Below, piece by piece: positions 8,732 to 20,262 of a DNA stretch of 64,000 nt; positions within the stretch are counted from its first letter, which is position 1; each line of letters begins with the position of its first letter. The position numbers were made by a program, and so were the translations under genes. Source of the stretch: Noviherbaspirillum sp. Root189 (GTDB taxonomy: Bacteria; Pseudomonadota; Gammaproteobacteria; Burkholderiales; Burkholderiaceae_D); contig NZ_LMHZ01000010.1 in NCBI RefSeq assembly GCF_001428545.1, forward strand, positions 1 to 64,000, in the 5' to 3' direction. The notes beneath the pieces were generated by a model. The model was not told the origin of the DNA, made no database searches, and worked only from the letters and a program-made list of their open reading frames with translations.

Positions 8732-8756
8732 GCGCGGCGCTTGCCGCGCTTTTTTT
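8732..8756 (+). terminator. Intrinsic terminator after glpV
   Basis: GCGCGGC (8732-8738) pairs with GCCGCGC (8743-8749) over a 4-nt loop and is followed by seven T. It would end or attenuate the glpD-STPQUV transcript before glpK. Confidence 0.9.
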
Positions 8757-8757
8757 A

Positions 8758-8780
8758 ACCCGGACCGTTTGGGTCCGGGT
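8758..8780 (+). promoter_or_regulatory. Second perfect hairpin in the glpK leader
   Basis: ACCCGGACC (8758-8766) pairs perfectly with GGTCCGGGT (8772-8780) over a 5-nt loop, directly after the terminator. It has no U-tract. It may protect the 3' end of the upstream message or the 5' end of the glpK message. Confidence 0.55.
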
Positions 8781-8830
8781 GTGCATTCGTATCCGGCATT
8801 CGTACCCGGTTTAGTGATGGAGGTTCCACG

Positions 8831-10315
<1,485 letters not shown>

Positions 10316-10383
10316 TGCTGACCGCTTGCCCAATGGAAGGAAAACGCTGACGTTGGATAATGACCAAGGTGGAAATAGCGTGG

Positions 10384-10405
10384 TGTAACCCCAACAATGG
10401 TTACA
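10384..10405. promoter_or_regulatory. Inverted repeat upstream of lpxC
   Basis: TGTAACC (10384-10390) and GGTTACA (10399-10405) form a perfect 7-bp inverted repeat with an 8-nt spacer, about 30 bp upstream of the lpxC -10 element. It could be an operator; no known regulator is recognised. Confidence 0.35.
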
Positions 10406-10433
10406 TCTCTAAACAATTGACCCATGGGTTAGT

Positions 10434-10442
10434 TGCTATACT
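10434..10442 (+). promoter_or_regulatory. Extended -10 promoter of lpxC
   Basis: TGCTATACT at 10434-10442 is an extended -10 element (TGn plus TATACT). The expected start of transcription, about 7 nt downstream, coincides with the lpxC ATG at 10449. No Shine-Dalgarno sequence precedes that ATG. A TTGACC at 10417 is only 14 bp upstream of the -10, too close to act as its -35. Confidence 0.5.
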
Positions 10443-10448
10443 TCCACA

Positions 10449-11384
10449 ATGCTCAAACAACGTACCGTCAAACAGCTTGTAAAAACCATTGGCGTCGGAC
10501 TCCATTCCGGCACCAAGGTCGAACTTACGTTGCGCCCGGCAGCGCCGGATACCGGCATCGTCTTCCGCCGCGTCGACCTCGATCCTCCTGTTGACCTTCC
10601 GGCAAGCGCAACCGGGGTAGGTGATACCCGCATGGCCTCGGTCCTCGACAGCGACGGTGCGCGCGTATCGACGGTGGAGCACCTGATGTCCGCCTGCGCG
10701 GGACTTGGCATCGACAATCTCTACGTCGATGTGACCGCCGAAGAAATTCCCATCATGGACGGCTCGGCCGCATCCTTCGTTTTCCTGCTGCAGCAGGCCG
10801 GTTTGCAGGAACAGAACGTCCCCAAGAAATTCATCCGGGTTAAAAAGCCAGTCGAAGTTCGCGAGGGCCAGGGCGCGCAAGAAAAGTGGGCGCGTCTCGA
10901 ACCGTATGACGGATTCCGTCTCAAGTTTTTCATCGAATTCAATCATCCCGCGGTAGATGCCACAGGGCAGACCGCCGAAGTCGATTTTGCTATTGAATCC
11001 TATGTAAAAGAGATCGCGCGCGCGCGTACCTTCGGCTTCATGCAGGATGTTGAAACCTTGCGTGGCATGGGCCTGGCCCGCGGCGGTTCGCTGGAAAACG
11101 CGATCGTGATGGACGAATACCGGATCCTGAATGCCGATGGCCTGCGCTATGACAATGAGTTTGTGCGCCACAAGATTCTCGACGCGATCGGCGATTTGTA
11201 CCTGGTCGGCCATCCATTGTTGGCCAGTTATGTCGCACACAAGTCTGGCCACACCCTGAATAACCTGCTATTGCGCGAACTGCTGGCACACCCTGAGGCG
11301 TACGACATCGTCACGTTCGACTCTGATGCCGCTGCACCGCATGCCTACGCTCGCCAGACCAGGCAGGAATGGGCGTTCAACTAG
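10449..11384 (+). CDS. lpxC: UDP-3-O-acyl-N-acetylglucosamine deacetylase
   Basis: LpxC is the zinc-dependent cytoplasmic deacetylase that catalyses the committed step of lipid A synthesis. The 311-residue protein has the family N-terminus [14 protein letters not shown], the first zinc histidine region STVEHLMSA, and the distal [10 protein letters not shown] motif carrying further zinc ligands. Length is normal (about 305). The start is fixed by homology to MLKQRT although no ribosome-binding site is visible. In this group lpxC usually follows the ftsZ cell-division cluster; here the preceding gene is glpK. Confidence 0.97.
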   Translation: MLKQRTVKQLVKTIGVGLHSGTKVELTLRPAAPDTGIVFRRVDLDPPVDLPASATGVGDTRMASVLDSDGARVSTVEHLMSACAGLGIDNLYVDVTAEEIPIMDGSAASFVFLLQQAGLQEQNVPKKFIRVKKPVEVREGQGAQEKWARLEPYDGFRLKFFIEFNHPAVDATGQTAEVDFAIESYVKEIARARTFGFMQDVETLRGMGLARGGSLENAIVMDEYRILNADGLRYDNEFVRHKILDAIGDLYLVGHPLLASYVAHKSGHTLNNLLLRELLAHPEAYDIVTFDSDAAAPHAYARQTRQEWAFN

Positions 11385-11484
11385 CGTCGGTTCCCAATTG
11401 GGATGCGGAGAAACAATTTGCGGCACCACTACACCACCACTACACCAATGTGGAATCCGCTTCGACGCCAGGCCGGGATGCCAA

Positions 11485-12003
11485 TTAGCGGCCGCTCCGA
11501 TGTCGGTTGACCATCGCACTTAACGCTGCTTTAAGTGCCTCGTTACGCGGTGAATCGTCGAGCGATTCCGTCAGCGAAGCAAGCGCTGAAACTGCCTGTA
11601 CAGGCAGGCTGATTTGCTTTACAGGTTTTGCTTTTTCAACAATCTTTCTAACTTGCACTTTAAGGCGTATTGCGTTAACCTGCCAACCCCGTTGCAATAG
11701 TGCTTCTTGAAGTTTAGGCAACTGTTGCTTGAGTTTGGCGGCGAGTGCGGCGTTCGGTGTTGAAAAAACAAGTTGTCCGGATTCGAACTGGATCACCGAA
11801 CAGGCGTCAAATATCGCGGGAAGAATCGCCGTGCAGTCCTGCTGCAGGGCGGCCATCCGAGTAATCGCCGGCAACAGCGCAGCCATTTTGTCGTTGGCAC
11901 GCAGGTAGTCGGTAATGCCCTGAGCAGACTTTTTCGCAGGGCTGCGTCCAGGCCGCGTACCTGGACCATAAGAGAGAAATGAGGGCGAGCGGATCATGCT
12001 CAA
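11485..12003 (-). CDS. dciA: DciA-like protein (DUF721), predicted helicase loader
   Basis: The 172-residue protein fits DUF721/DciA, the ancestral bacterial factor that helps load the replicative helicase DnaB. The recognisable core is about residues 30-115, including the QLVFSTPNAALAAKLKQQLPKLQ segment. The basic C-terminal tail is rich in Lys, Ser and Ala. It is convergent with lpxC and divergent from the M23 peptidase, the position this gene commonly has beside secA in Burkholderiales. ATGs at 12003 and 11997 are both possible; the first gives the full length. Helicase loading is inferred from the family. Confidence 0.78.
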   Translation of the reverse strand: MSMIRSPSFLSYGPGTRPGRSPAKKSAQGITDYLRANDKMAALLPAITRMAALQQDCTAILPAIFDACSVIQFESGQLVFSTPNAALAAKLKQQLPKLQEALLQRGWQVNAIRLKVQVRKIVEKAKPVKQISLPVQAVSALASLTESLDDSPRNEALKAALSAMVNRHRSGR

Positions 12004-12048
12004 ACCTTATCACACCTCATCCACGATGGACGAATCGCAGGAGACGTA

Positions 12049-12999
12049 ATGCAAATTATCCTGTTGCACCCCCGCTTCAATGCCAGGTCGGTCACGCTTA
12101 CACACTGGCATCTGCTTCTGGCAGCGCTCGGATTCATACTGGCCGTCATCATGGCCGCTTGCCTTCTCTATTATCTGACCTTTCGTCACGCGACCGAATT
12201 GAATATTCCGATGGTCAAGGAAGCCTTGGCCTCCGCTAACCAGGAAGACGCAAACAAGAAGGACAGGTATGTAAAGGAAAGCCTGACCGCAATGGCGATG
12301 AAGCTGGGTGAAATGCAGGCTCAATTGATGCGCCTGGATGCCTTGGGCGAACGTGTTCAAGGATTGGCAGGCGTCAAGCCGCAGGAGTTCAATTTCAAGG
12401 AATTGCCGGGGCGCGGTGGCGCGGAGCCTTCCAGCATCAAGGACCAGCCAATCAGCATGGTTGATTTTCAACGATTGCTGGATGCCACGGCAAAAGATGT
12501 GGAACACCGCGCTGACTATATGAATGTGGTGGAAACCACGCTTATGAGTCAAAAAATCAAATCCAAACTGTTGCCGACCATCCAGCCGGTGAACGTAAGC
12601 TATAACGCATCGGGATTTGGCTGGCGCCTCGACCCTTTTACCGGGCGCAATACTTTTCATGAAGGTATTGATTTTGCTGCCGTGCCCGGCACGGCCATCG
12701 TTGCCGCTGCAGGCGGTGTGGTAATTGCCGCCGAATATCACCACCAGTTCGGCAACATGCTCGAGATCGATCATGGCAACAATATTGTTAGCCGCTATGC
12801 GCATGCTTCCCGCTTGCTGGCTAAAGTGGGAGATATTGTCAAGCGCGGACAACATGTCGCCGATATCGGCTCGACAGGACGTTCGACCGGTGCCCACCTG
12901 CATTTTGAAGTGCTGGTCAAAGGCGTGCAGCAGGATCCGCATAAATTCCTGGCGGCGGGTGCCGATCAGGGAAGGCTTGCCAACCTGGCTGCCAAATAA
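12049..12999 (+). CDS. M23-family murein endopeptidase-like membrane protein
   Basis: The 316-residue protein has an N-terminal membrane anchor at about residues 22-45, a coiled-coil-like linker (about 50-110) and a C-terminal LytM/peptidase M23 domain. The catalytic motifs are HEGIDFAA (zinc His and Asp) and GAHLHFEV (HxH). Such enzymes cut peptidoglycan cross-links, or activate amidases when degenerate. The active-site residues visible here look intact, so hydrolase activity is plausible. It lies immediately upstream of secA, a conserved arrangement in Betaproteobacteria. Start ATG follows GGAG by 6 nt. Confidence 0.9.
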   Translation: MQIILLHPRFNARSVTLTHWHLLLAALGFILAVIMAACLLYYLTFRHATELNIPMVKEALASANQEDANKKDRYVKESLTAMAMKLGEMQAQLMRLDALGERVQGLAGVKPQEFNFKELPGRGGAEPSSIKDQPISMVDFQRLLDATAKDVEHRADYMNVVETTLMSQKIKSKLLPTIQPVNVSYNASGFGWRLDPFTGRNTFHEGIDFAAVPGTAIVAAAGGVVIAAEYHHQFGNMLEIDHGNNIVSRYAHASRLLAKVGDIVKRGQHVADIGSTGRSTGAHLHFEVLVKGVQQDPHKFLAAGADQGRLANLAAK

Positions 13000-13120
13000 C
13001 TTGTTGCAATATTTGTAGTGTTCCAGAATGCCGGGTATTGTTTCCTGATGACCAGGCCCCACTTAGTCCGTTGACTGAGATATTTACCGGCTAAAACAGT
13101 GCGCGCTGATTTTGCGTCAA

Positions 13121-13139
13121 GCGGCTTCGGCCGAGCCGC
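13121..13139 (+). promoter_or_regulatory. Hairpin in the secA upstream region
   Basis: GCGGCT (13121-13126) and AGCCGC (13134-13139) can pair across a 7-nt loop in the 222-bp gap before secA. It may sit in the secA leader. I see no clear SecM-like regulatory peptide there. Confidence 0.35.
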
Positions 13140-13221
13140 ATGATAGAATCCGCAATTTAGCCTAGTCCGGAAAACGCCAGTGCCAACGTCGCACCTGCGG
13201 AACCATTTTCAGAATCCAAGC

Positions 13222-15987
13222 ATGTCATTACTGACCCAGATTTTCGGCAGTCGCAACCAGCGGCTGATCAAACAGTACCAAAAGACCGTTCGCGAGATCA
13301 ATGCGATCGAGCCGGCCATGGAAAAGCTCTCGGATGCCGAGTTGCAGGCCAAGACGCCCGAGTTCAAGGATCGTATTGCCAAAGGCACTTCTCTGGACGA
13401 CATCCTGCCAGAAGCCTTCGCGGTGTGCCGCGAGGCCAGCAAGCGGGTGCTGAAAATGCGCCACTTCGACGTCCAGCTGATCGGCGGCATGGTTCTCCAC
13501 TACGGCAAGATTGCCGAAATGGGTACGGGCGAAGGCAAGACGCTGATGGCCACGCTGGCCGCCTACCTGAATGCCTTGTCCGGCAAGGGCGTGCACGTGG
13601 TGACGGTCAATGACTATCTCGCCCAGCGCGATGCGGAATGGATGGGACGCCTGTACGGCTGGTTGGGCCTGACCACCGGCGTCAACCTGTCGCAGATGGC
13701 ACACGACACCAAGCAGGGTGCCTATGCCGCCGACATCACTTACGGCACCAACAATGAATTCGGCTTTGACTACCTGCGCGATAACATGGTGTATGACACC
13801 GGTGACCGCGTGCAGCGCAGCCTGAATTTCGCCATCGTTGATGAAGTGGACTCGATCCTCATCGATGAAGCACGTACGCCACTGATCATTTCCGGCCAGG
13901 CCGAAGATCATACCGACATGTATGTTCGTATGAACGACGTACCGCCAATGCTGACGCTGCAAATTGGCGAAGAGACACCGGATGGCAAGGGCAAGATCGA
14001 AGTGCCCGGCGACTATACCAAGGACGAGAAAGCGCACCAGGTGCTGTTGACCGAGGCCGGCCATGAAAAGGCAGAGCAGATCCTGACCGGCATGGGCCTG
14101 CTGCCCGAAGGTGCGTCGCTCTACGATCCGGCCAACATCACCCTGATCCACCATCTGTATGCGGCCTTGCGCGCGCATACGCTGTACCACAAGGACCAGC
14201 ACTATGTGGTGCAGAACGGCGAAGTCATCATCGTCGACGAATTTACCGGCCGCCTGATGACCGGGCGTCGCTGGTCCGATGGCCTGCATCAGGCAGTCGA
14301 GGCCAAAGAGCGCGTCAAGATCCAGAACGAGAACCAGACGCTGGCCTCGATCACCTTCCAGAATTATTTCCGCATGTACGGCAAGCTGGCCGGCATGACA
14401 GGTACGGCAGATACCGAAGCCTACGAGTTCCAGGAAATCTACGGCCTCGAAACCGTCGTGATTCCGCCTAACCGTCCGAGCCAGCGCAAGGACCGTCAGG
14501 ACCAGGTGTACAAGAGCGCGCAGGAAAAATACAACGCGATGCTCACGGATATCCAGGACTGCTATGAGCGTGGACAGCCGGTGCTGGTCGGTACCACCTC
14601 GATTGAGAACTCCGAACTGCTGTCCGGCATCCTCAATAAGGCAAAGCTGCCGCACAACGTCCTGAACGCCAAACAGCATGCGCGTGAAGCGGAAATCGTT
14701 GCGCAGGCCGGTCGTCCGAAGATGATCACCATCGCCACCAACATGGCCGGTCGCGGTACTGACATCGTCCTCGGCGGCAATGTCGAAAAGCAGATCCAGA
14801 TCATTGAAGCCGACCCTAACCTGAGCGATGCCGACAAGCAGGCGCAGGCGAAGACGCTGCGCGATGAATGGCAGTCCCTGCACGACCATGTGGTATCGGT
14901 TGGCGGCTTGCATATCATCGGTACCGAGCGTCATGAATCCCGTCGCGTGGACAATCAGCTGCGTGGACGTTCAGGGCGTCAGGGCGACCCGGGTTCCTCG
15001 CGCTTCTACCTCTCGCTTGATGACCCCTTGCTGCGCATCTTTGCCGGCGACCGCGTGCGCGCGATCATGGACCGTCTCAAGATGCCGGAAGGCGAGCCGA
15101 TTGAAGCCGGTATCGTCTCGCGTTCCATCGAGTCTGCACAGCGCAAGGTTGAAGCCCGCAACTTCGACATCCGTAAGCAATTGCTCGAATACGACGACGT
15201 TGCCAATGACCAGCGCAAGGTAATCTATCAGCAGCGTAATGAGCTGCTCGAGTCGCAGGACGTCTCTGAGTTGGTTGCCTCTTTGCGGCAAGGGGTGTTC
15301 ACGGATCTTTTCCGCAGCTTCGTGCCGGCCGAATCGATGGAAGAACAGTGGGACATCAAGGGCCTGGAGGCGGCGCTGTCCGGCGAATGGCAACTCGACG
15401 TGCCGCTTTCGACGATGCTGGAAGCCGAACCTGATCTTACCGACGAAGATTTGCTCGAACGTGTGATCAAGGCTGCCAACGACGCTTACACCGCGAAGGT
15501 GGATGTGATTGGCAAGGACGCGTTTGCCGGCTTCGAGCGCAGTGTGATGCTGCAGAGCATCGACACGCACTGGCGCGAACACCTGGCCGCACTCGACCAC
15601 CTGCGTCAAGGCATCCATCTGCGCGGCTATGCGCAGAAGAACCCGAAGCAGGAATACAAGCGCGAGGCCTTTGAACTGTTTGGTCAGATGCTGGACCTGA
15701 TCAAGAACGAGGTCGTACGCATTGTGATGACAGTGCGCATTCAGTCTCGTGAGGAAATCGACGCGGCTGAAGAAGAGCTGTCACATTCCCAGGTCGAAAA
15801 CCTGCACTTCCAGCATGCAGACTTCAATCCGGACGCAGCACCCGAAGAATTGCTCGCGCCGGTTGCGACCGCGAACGATGCCCGTCGGCAGTCTGTCGCC
15901 GACGGTCTGCCGAAGGTCGGTCGCAACGATCCTTGCCCTTGCGGCAGCGGCAAGAAGTACAAACAATGTCATGGCAAACTGGCCTAA
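13222..15987 (+). CDS. secA: Preprotein translocase ATPase SecA
   Basis: SecA is the motor that drives unfolded preproteins through SecYEG. The 921-residue protein starts [14 protein letters not shown]. It contains Walker [13 protein letters not shown]-box-like [16 protein letters not shown], the second RecA-like domain ([14 protein letters not shown]), and the helical scaffold/wing. The C-terminal SEC-C zinc motif ([13 protein letters not shown]) binds SecB and phospholipid. The frame is open to 13180, but the start at 13222 matches the family N-terminus. A strong terminator follows 50 nt after the stop. Confidence 0.98.
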   Translation: MSLLTQIFGSRNQRLIKQYQKTVREINAIEPAMEKLSDAELQAKTPEFKDRIAKGTSLDDILPEAFAVCREASKRVLKMRHFDVQLIGGMVLHYGKIAEMGTGEGKTLMATLAAYLNALSGKGVHVVTVNDYLAQRDAEWMGRLYGWLGLTTGVNLSQMAHDTKQGAYAADITYGTNNEFGFDYLRDNMVYDTGDRVQRSLNFAIVDEVDSILIDEARTPLIISGQAEDHTDMYVRMNDVPPMLTLQIGEETPDGKGKIEVPGDYTKDEKAHQVLLTEAGHEKAEQILTGMGLLPEGASLYDPANITLIHHLYAALRAHTLYHKDQHYVVQNGEVIIVDEFTGRLMTGRRWSDGLHQAVEAKERVKIQNENQTLASITFQNYFRMYGKLAGMTGTADTEAYEFQEIYGLETVVIPPNRPSQRKDRQDQVYKSAQEKYNAMLTDIQDCYERGQPVLVGTTSIENSELLSGILNKAKLPHNVLNAKQHAREAEIVAQAGRPKMITIATNMAGRGTDIVLGGNVEKQIQIIEADPNLSDADKQAQAKTLRDEWQSLHDHVVSVGGLHIIGTERHESRRVDNQLRGRSGRQGDPGSSRFYLSLDDPLLRIFAGDRVRAIMDRLKMPEGEPIEAGIVSRSIESAQRKVEARNFDIRKQLLEYDDVANDQRKVIYQQRNELLESQDVSELVASLRQGVFTDLFRSFVPAESMEEQWDIKGLEAALSGEWQLDVPLSTMLEAEPDLTDEDLLERVIKAANDAYTAKVDVIGKDAFAGFERSVMLQSIDTHWREHLAALDHLRQGIHLRGYAQKNPKQEYKREAFELFGQMLDLIKNEVVRIVMTVRIQSREEIDAAEEELSHSQVENLHFQHADFNPDAAPEELLAPVATANDARRQSVADGLPKVGRNDPCPCGSGKKYKQCHGKLA

Positions 15988-16037
15988 GTCGTAATCAGCA
16001 GTAGGTCGCAAGACAGACATGAAGTCATGTCGTGAAA

Positions 16038-16068
16038 AAAGGGCAGGGTAACCTGCCCTTTCTTTTTT
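16038..16068 (+). terminator. Intrinsic terminator after secA
   Basis: AAAGGGCAGG (16038-16047) pairs with CCTGCCCTTT (16052-16061) over a 4-nt loop, followed by CTTTTTT. Confidence 0.92.
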
Positions 16069-16198
16069 CTGCAGGCGATCGCTGATGGAGTTTATTTGGC
16101 GGAGGTAGTTGCCTTGGCAGGATCCCGCCGTGGGGCATCTGCCGCACGAACCGTTTACAATATCGCTCTTCTCCAACCGTCCTACGAGCAACACCGCC

Positions 16199-17437
16199 AT
16201 GGCCGTCAATCTTCCGCTTCCTGTTCCCGCCAATTTGAAACCCGTCGCCGGCATCGAGCTCGGCCATGCCGAGGCCGGCGTGCGAAAAGCCAACCGCAAG
16301 GATTTGCTGGTGCTGAAGCTGGCCCCGACCGCGAGCGTTGCCGGTGTCTTCACCAAGAACCGTTTTTGTGCAGCACCGGTACAGATCTGCAAGACGCATC
16401 TCGGCAAGCTCAATCAGGGTGGTGCGCCGATTCGCGCACTGATCATCAATACCGGCAATGCCAATGCGGGCACAGGTGACACCGGTCTGGCGAATGCCAA
16501 TGCAACTTGTGCCGCGCTTGCTGAATTGCTGGCTTGCGATGCATCGCAAATTCTTCCGTTTTCCACTGGTGTCATTCTCGAGCAATTACCGGTCGATCGG
16601 ATCAAGGCAGGCATGCCGCAGGCAATTGCCAACCTTCAGGCGGACAACTGGTACAACGCCGCTGAAGCCATCATGACTACCGATACGCAGCCGAAGGCGG
16701 CCTCGCGTACCGTGACAATCGATGGCAAGAGCGTGACCATGACCGGCATCAGCAAGGGCGCAGGTATGATCAAGCCGAATATGGCAACCATGCTCGGCTT
16801 CCTGGCGATCGATGCCAAGGTCGCGCAGCCGCTTCTGGAGCGCATGGTAAAGGAAGCCGCCGACCAGTCCTTCAATTGCATTACGATCGACGGCGATACA
16901 TCGACCAACGACTCCTTCATGCTGATTGCGACCGGCGCTGGTCAGCTCGAAGTGAATGATGCCAATACCCCTGCGTACACCGAACTGTCCGCGGCAGTGA
17001 CGGCAATTTCGCAGGAACTGGCGCAGATGATTGTGCGCGATGGTGAAGGTGCAACCAAGTTCATGACGATCACGGTGGAAGAGGGCGCGAATGTTGATGA
17101 GTGCCGCCAGATTGCTTATTCGATCGGCCATTCTCCGCTCGTCAAAACAGCGTTTTATGCGTCGGACCCGAACCTCGGCCGCATCCTGGCTGCGATCGGT
17201 TATGCCGGTATCAATGACCTCGATGTCAGCAAGCTGAACTTATACCTGGACGATGTGCTGGTTGCCAAGAACGGCGGACGCAATCCCGACTACAAGGAAG
17301 AAGACGGGCAGCGTGTCATGAAGCAAAGCGAGATCACCATCCGTGTTCAGCTTGCACGCGGCACCGCCGCAGCAACCATCTGGACCTGCGACCTGTCGCA
17401 TGACTATGTAAGCATCAACGCCGACTATCGTTCCTGA
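16199..17437 (+). CDS. argJ: Bifunctional glutamate N-acetyltransferase / ornithine acetyltransferase
   Basis: ArgJ recycles the acetyl group from N-acetylornithine to glutamate in arginine synthesis. The bifunctional form also uses acetyl-CoA. The 412-residue proenzyme carries the self-cleavage site in [10 protein letters not shown], where the Thr before MLG becomes the nucleophile of the beta chain. Other family blocks are NTGNANAGTG and the C-terminal [10 protein letters not shown]. The frame opens at 16109, but MAVNLPLP at 16199 is the conserved start. It is one base from the following DUF815 gene. Confidence 0.96.
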   Translation: MAVNLPLPVPANLKPVAGIELGHAEAGVRKANRKDLLVLKLAPTASVAGVFTKNRFCAAPVQICKTHLGKLNQGGAPIRALIINTGNANAGTGDTGLANANATCAALAELLACDASQILPFSTGVILEQLPVDRIKAGMPQAIANLQADNWYNAAEAIMTTDTQPKAASRTVTIDGKSVTMTGISKGAGMIKPNMATMLGFLAIDAKVAQPLLERMVKEAADQSFNCITIDGDTSTNDSFMLIATGAGQLEVNDANTPAYTELSAAVTAISQELAQMIVRDGEGATKFMTITVEEGANVDECRQIAYSIGHSPLVKTAFYASDPNLGRILAAIGYAGINDLDVSKLNLYLDDVLVAKNGGRNPDYKEEDGQRVMKQSEITIRVQLARGTAAATIWTCDLSHDYVSINADYRS

Positions 17438-17438
17438 C

Positions 17439-18314
17439 ATGACACAGCTTGATCAATTTCTGACGCGGGCGGAAGCCTTGCTTGCGCGCCTCGAAGCCGT
17501 TCTGCCTCCGGCAAGTTTCACTCCTGACTGGAGCGCTGCTACTGCTTTCCGTTGGCGTAAGCGTGGCGGAAAGGACGGAAGCGGCTACCTGCAGCCAGTT
17601 GCCCATATCGCGCCGATTGCACTTTCAGACCTGCACAACATCGAACAGCAGAAGTCGCAGATCGAACAGAACACGCGACAATTTGTTGAAGGCCGTCCAG
17701 CCAATAACGTGCTGCTCACCGGCGCACGCGGTACCGGCAAATCGTCGCTGATCAAAGCCTGCCTCAATCAGTACGCGGCACAAGGCTTGCGGCTGATCGA
17801 AGTGGATAAAGACGATCTCGGCGATCTGCCGGATATTGTTGATCTGGTGGCCGGACGCAATGAGCGCTTCGTGATTTTTTGTGACGATCTTTCCTTCGAG
17901 GAAGGCGAGAGCGGCTACAAGGCATTGAAGGTGGCGCTGGATGGCAGCATCGCCGCGCAGTCCGACAATGTGCTGATCTATGCGACATCCAATCGCCGCC
18001 ACCTGTTGCCGGAGCGCGTTTCGGACAATGCTACCTATGTGCATACCGAGGATGGCGATCTGCATCCGGGTGAAACGGTGGAAGAAAAAATTTCCCTGTC
18101 CGAACGATTCGGTCTCTGGGTCTCCTTTTATCCATTCAAGCAGGACGATTTCCTGGATATCGTCGCGCATTGGTTGCGGCACTTTGGCTGCAACGGCCAG
18201 CAGATCGAAGAAGCAAGAGGCGATGCATTACGCTGGGCGCTGCAGCGTGGCTCAAGGTCAGGGCGGGTCGCCTGGCAGTTCGCCAAGGACCACGCCGGCA
18301 AGATCAATCACTGA
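17439..18314 (+). CDS. DUF815 AAA-type ATPase of unknown function
   Basis: This 291-residue protein belongs to the DUF815 P-loop ATPase family. Walker A is GARGTGKSS at about residues 92-100, and Walker B is the hydrophobic strand RFVIFCDDLSFEE. An arginine-rich sensor-like segment follows (LIYATSNRRHLLPERV). The exact function is unknown; the family resembles AAA+ ATPases. It is located between argJ and mutT, the standard neighbourhood in Burkholderiales, and the tight spacing on both sides suggests one transcript. Confidence 0.88.
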   Translation: MTQLDQFLTRAEALLARLEAVLPPASFTPDWSAATAFRWRKRGGKDGSGYLQPVAHIAPIALSDLHNIEQQKSQIEQNTRQFVEGRPANNVLLTGARGTGKSSLIKACLNQYAAQGLRLIEVDKDDLGDLPDIVDLVAGRNERFVIFCDDLSFEEGESGYKALKVALDGSIAAQSDNVLIYATSNRRHLLPERVSDNATYVHTEDGDLHPGETVEEKISLSERFGLWVSFYPFKQDDFLDIVAHWLRHFGCNGQQIEEARGDALRWALQRGSRSGRVAWQFAKDHAGKINH

Positions 18315-18324
18315 AGTCATCTGT

Positions 18325-18735
18325 ATGTCCACAAACACTGCTTCTCCCATTGATGTCGCCGTTGGCATCCTCATGAAGCCGAACGGCGATGTCTTGCTTG
18401 GACAGCGCCCCCACGGGAAACCCTATGCTGGTTATTGGGAGTTTCCGGGAGGTAAAGTGGAGCCAGGCGAAGCCATCCTGGACGCGCTCAAGCGTGAACT
18501 GCGGGAAGAACTTGGCGTTCAAGTATTATCGGCAGACCCCTGGTGTGGAGTTGAGCATGTCTATCCGCATGCCCATGTCCGCCTGCACTTCTACATCAGC
18601 CGCGATTGGGAAGGCGAGCCGCAAAGCCTGGAAGACCAGGCGTTCGCATGGCAAGGGACCGTCGGTGTCGAACCTCTGCTTCCGGCAACGATCCCCTTGA
18701 TCGAGTGGCTGGATAGGCTGCGTTATCCGGCTTAA
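18325..18735 (+). CDS. mutT: Nudix hydrolase, MutT-like (8-oxo-dGTP diphosphatase)
   Basis: The 136-residue protein carries a complete Nudix box, GKVEPGEAILDALKRELREE (GX5EX7REUXEE), and the MutT-type segment GYWEFPGG. MutT removes 8-oxo-dGTP and so prevents A:T to C:G transversions. The frame is open far upstream inside the DUF815 gene, but the ATG at 18325, 10 nt after that gene's stop, gives the normal MutT length. It ends the argJ-DUF815-mutT run. Confidence 0.9.
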   Translation: MSTNTASPIDVAVGILMKPNGDVLLGQRPHGKPYAGYWEFPGGKVEPGEAILDALKRELREELGVQVLSADPWCGVEHVYPHAHVRLHFYISRDWEGEPQSLEDQAFAWQGTVGVEPLLPATIPLIEWLDRLRYPA

Positions 18736-18846
18736 TGACAGCTTTAATTCGGTCAAGACTCTGTACTCTCTGTACTAAACACAAGATTTTATCTATTGCA
18801 TGGTGGCTACTGCCGCAAGACTCGTTGTGTATTAATTTGTGTACAG

Positions 18847-18864
18847 TGTAAACATTTTATTACA
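18847..18864 (+). promoter_or_regulatory. TyrR-box-like upstream activator site
   Basis: TGTAAA-N6-ATTACA differs at one position from the TyrR box TGTAAA-N6-TTTACA. It is nested inside a 9-bp inverted repeat (18835-18869). It lies about 150 bp upstream of the -24/-12 promoter, a normal distance for a sigma-54 enhancer site. A weaker overlapping variant, TGTATT-N6-TGTACA, starts at 18828. Confidence 0.6.
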
Positions 18865-18995
18865 CAAATATAAGTCATTGATTTTAAATACAAAAATGTC
18901 TTAATATGAGAATGTGTACACAATAACATACAGCTACTAATTTCAAGTTTATTATTTGTAAACTTAAGTCCTTGATTTCATTGTTGTTTGCCATT

Positions 18996-19011
18996 TGGCA
19001 CGCATGTTGCT
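18996..19011 (+). promoter_or_regulatory. Sigma-54 (-24/-12) promoter of alr-dadA
   Basis: TGGCACGCATGTTGCT matches the RpoN consensus TGGCACG-N4-TTGCW at every fixed position, with GG (18997) and GC (19009) 10 nt apart. Transcription would begin near 19022, giving a leader of about 46 nt to the alr start at 19068. Confidence 0.88.
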
Positions 19012-19067
19012 GAATGAACGTCCAGATGGAGAAGCCTTTTGCTTCTTCCGCACACTGGAGCAGACGA

Positions 19068-20228
19068 ATGGGCGCAAGGTCCCAGCATGCGGGCGCGGTA
19101 CTCAGTATTGATCTGGGGGCAATTCAGGAAAACTACCGGATCCTCCGGCAGCGGTCCGGGCGCGCGCAGTGTGCCGCAGTACTGAAGGCAAATGCCTACG
19201 GTCTCGGTGCCGACCATGTAGCTCCGGCGCTTTCCGCTGCAGGCTGTACCCAATTTTTTGTTGCTCACCTCGATGAGGCACTCGCCCTTCGTCCGTACTT
19301 GCCCGAAACGGCTCAGATCTATGTGCTCCACGGACCGCCTGTCGGTGCCGAGATGGAATTTGTCCACCATCGGCTGATCCCGGTCCTCAACAGTGTCACG
19401 CAGATTGACGGTTGGCGCCGTACCGCAGCTACCTTGAATCATTCTGTTCGTGGCATTCTGCAAGTTGATACCGGAATGTCCAGGCTTGGGTTGGGCACAG
19501 CGGAAGTCAAGGAGCTGCTTGCCAACCCCGACAAGCTGCGTGGTATCGAGCTGCAGTATCTGATGAGTCATCTCGCTTGTGCCGAACAGACCGATCATCC
19601 AATGAATCATCGGCAGCTCTCCGCGTTCACGGCATTGCGCAAGGCGTTCCCGGCTTGCCCTGCAAGCTTTGCCAACTCCTCCGGCATTTTTCTCGGTCCC
19701 GACTATCAATTCGACCTGGTACGTCCCGGAGCAGCACTGTACGGCATTGCGCCGGTATGTGGCGCTGCCAACCCGATGATGCCGGTAGTTCGTCTGCAGG
19801 GAAGGATTATTCAAACCCGCGATATCGCTGCAGGCACCGGCGTCGGCTACGGAATAAGCTACCACGCCCAGGGGCCGCGCGCGATTGCCACTGTTGCGAT
19901 CGGCTATGCCGATGGCTGGCTCCGTGCATTCAGCAATCGCGGTTCGGTCGTTATCGGCGACACCACGGCACCTATTGTTGGCAAGGTTTCAATGGACACC
20001 TGCGCAATCGACGTAACAGGCTTGTCTCCGGCTTTGCTGCAATCCGGTGCACTGGTCGATTTCATCGGCCCGCATCAGCCGGTCGATGCAGTAGCCGCGC
20101 AAGCCGACACCATTGCCTATGAAATTCTGACCAGCCTCGGTCACCGCTACCACCGCCAGTACATCGGTGCACAGGTGCAGACAGCCACTATCAGCACATA
20201 CCTGCCAGTCAAAGAGCTGAGCATTTGA
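19068..20228 (+). CDS. alr: Alanine racemase (probably catabolic)
   Basis: This PLP enzyme interconverts L- and D-alanine. The cofactor lysine sits in [10 protein letters not shown] and the second catalytic base in the GVGYGISY segment. The usual fold-type III barrel plus beta-domain length (386 residues) is present. It is followed after 34 bp by dadA, so its likely job is to feed D-alanine to the dehydrogenase (the DadX role) rather than only to supply cell wall. Upstream ATGs at 19014 and 19026 are rejected. The first lies before the predicted sigma-54 start site, and only the ATG at 19068 has a good GGAG at 7-nt spacing. Confidence 0.93.
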   Translation: MGARSQHAGAVLSIDLGAIQENYRILRQRSGRAQCAAVLKANAYGLGADHVAPALSAAGCTQFFVAHLDEALALRPYLPETAQIYVLHGPPVGAEMEFVHHRLIPVLNSVTQIDGWRRTAATLNHSVRGILQVDTGMSRLGLGTAEVKELLANPDKLRGIELQYLMSHLACAEQTDHPMNHRQLSAFTALRKAFPACPASFANSSGIFLGPDYQFDLVRPGAALYGIAPVCGAANPMMPVVRLQGRIIQTRDIAAGTGVGYGISYHAQGPRAIATVAIGYADGWLRAFSNRGSVVIGDTTAPIVGKVSMDTCAIDVTGLSPALLQSGALVDFIGPHQPVDAVAAQADTIAYEILTSLGHRYHRQYIGAQVQTATISTYLPVKELSI

Positions 20229-20262
20229 ATCGTTACACCAATCGGATTTCGAAGGAGACATC

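Larger units (their letters stand above)
18736..19067 (+). other. AT-rich regulatory region upstream of alr
   Basis: This 332-bp stretch is markedly AT-richer than its surroundings and has no gene. It contains a TyrR-box-like site, an inverted repeat ATTTGTGTA / TACACAAAT (18835-18843 / 18861-18869), a 10-bp palindrome TGTGTACACA (18913-18922) and a sigma-54 promoter just before alr. Confidence 0.85.

Noticed and set aside
10417-10442. TTGACC as -35 element of the lpxC promoter
   Set aside because: The spacing to TATACT is only 14 bp, too short; the extended -10 is a better explanation.
13228-14934. 568-codon open frame on the minus strand
   Set aside because: It is the antisense shadow of secA, caused by the codon bias of a GC-rich gene; no family resemblance or start signals.
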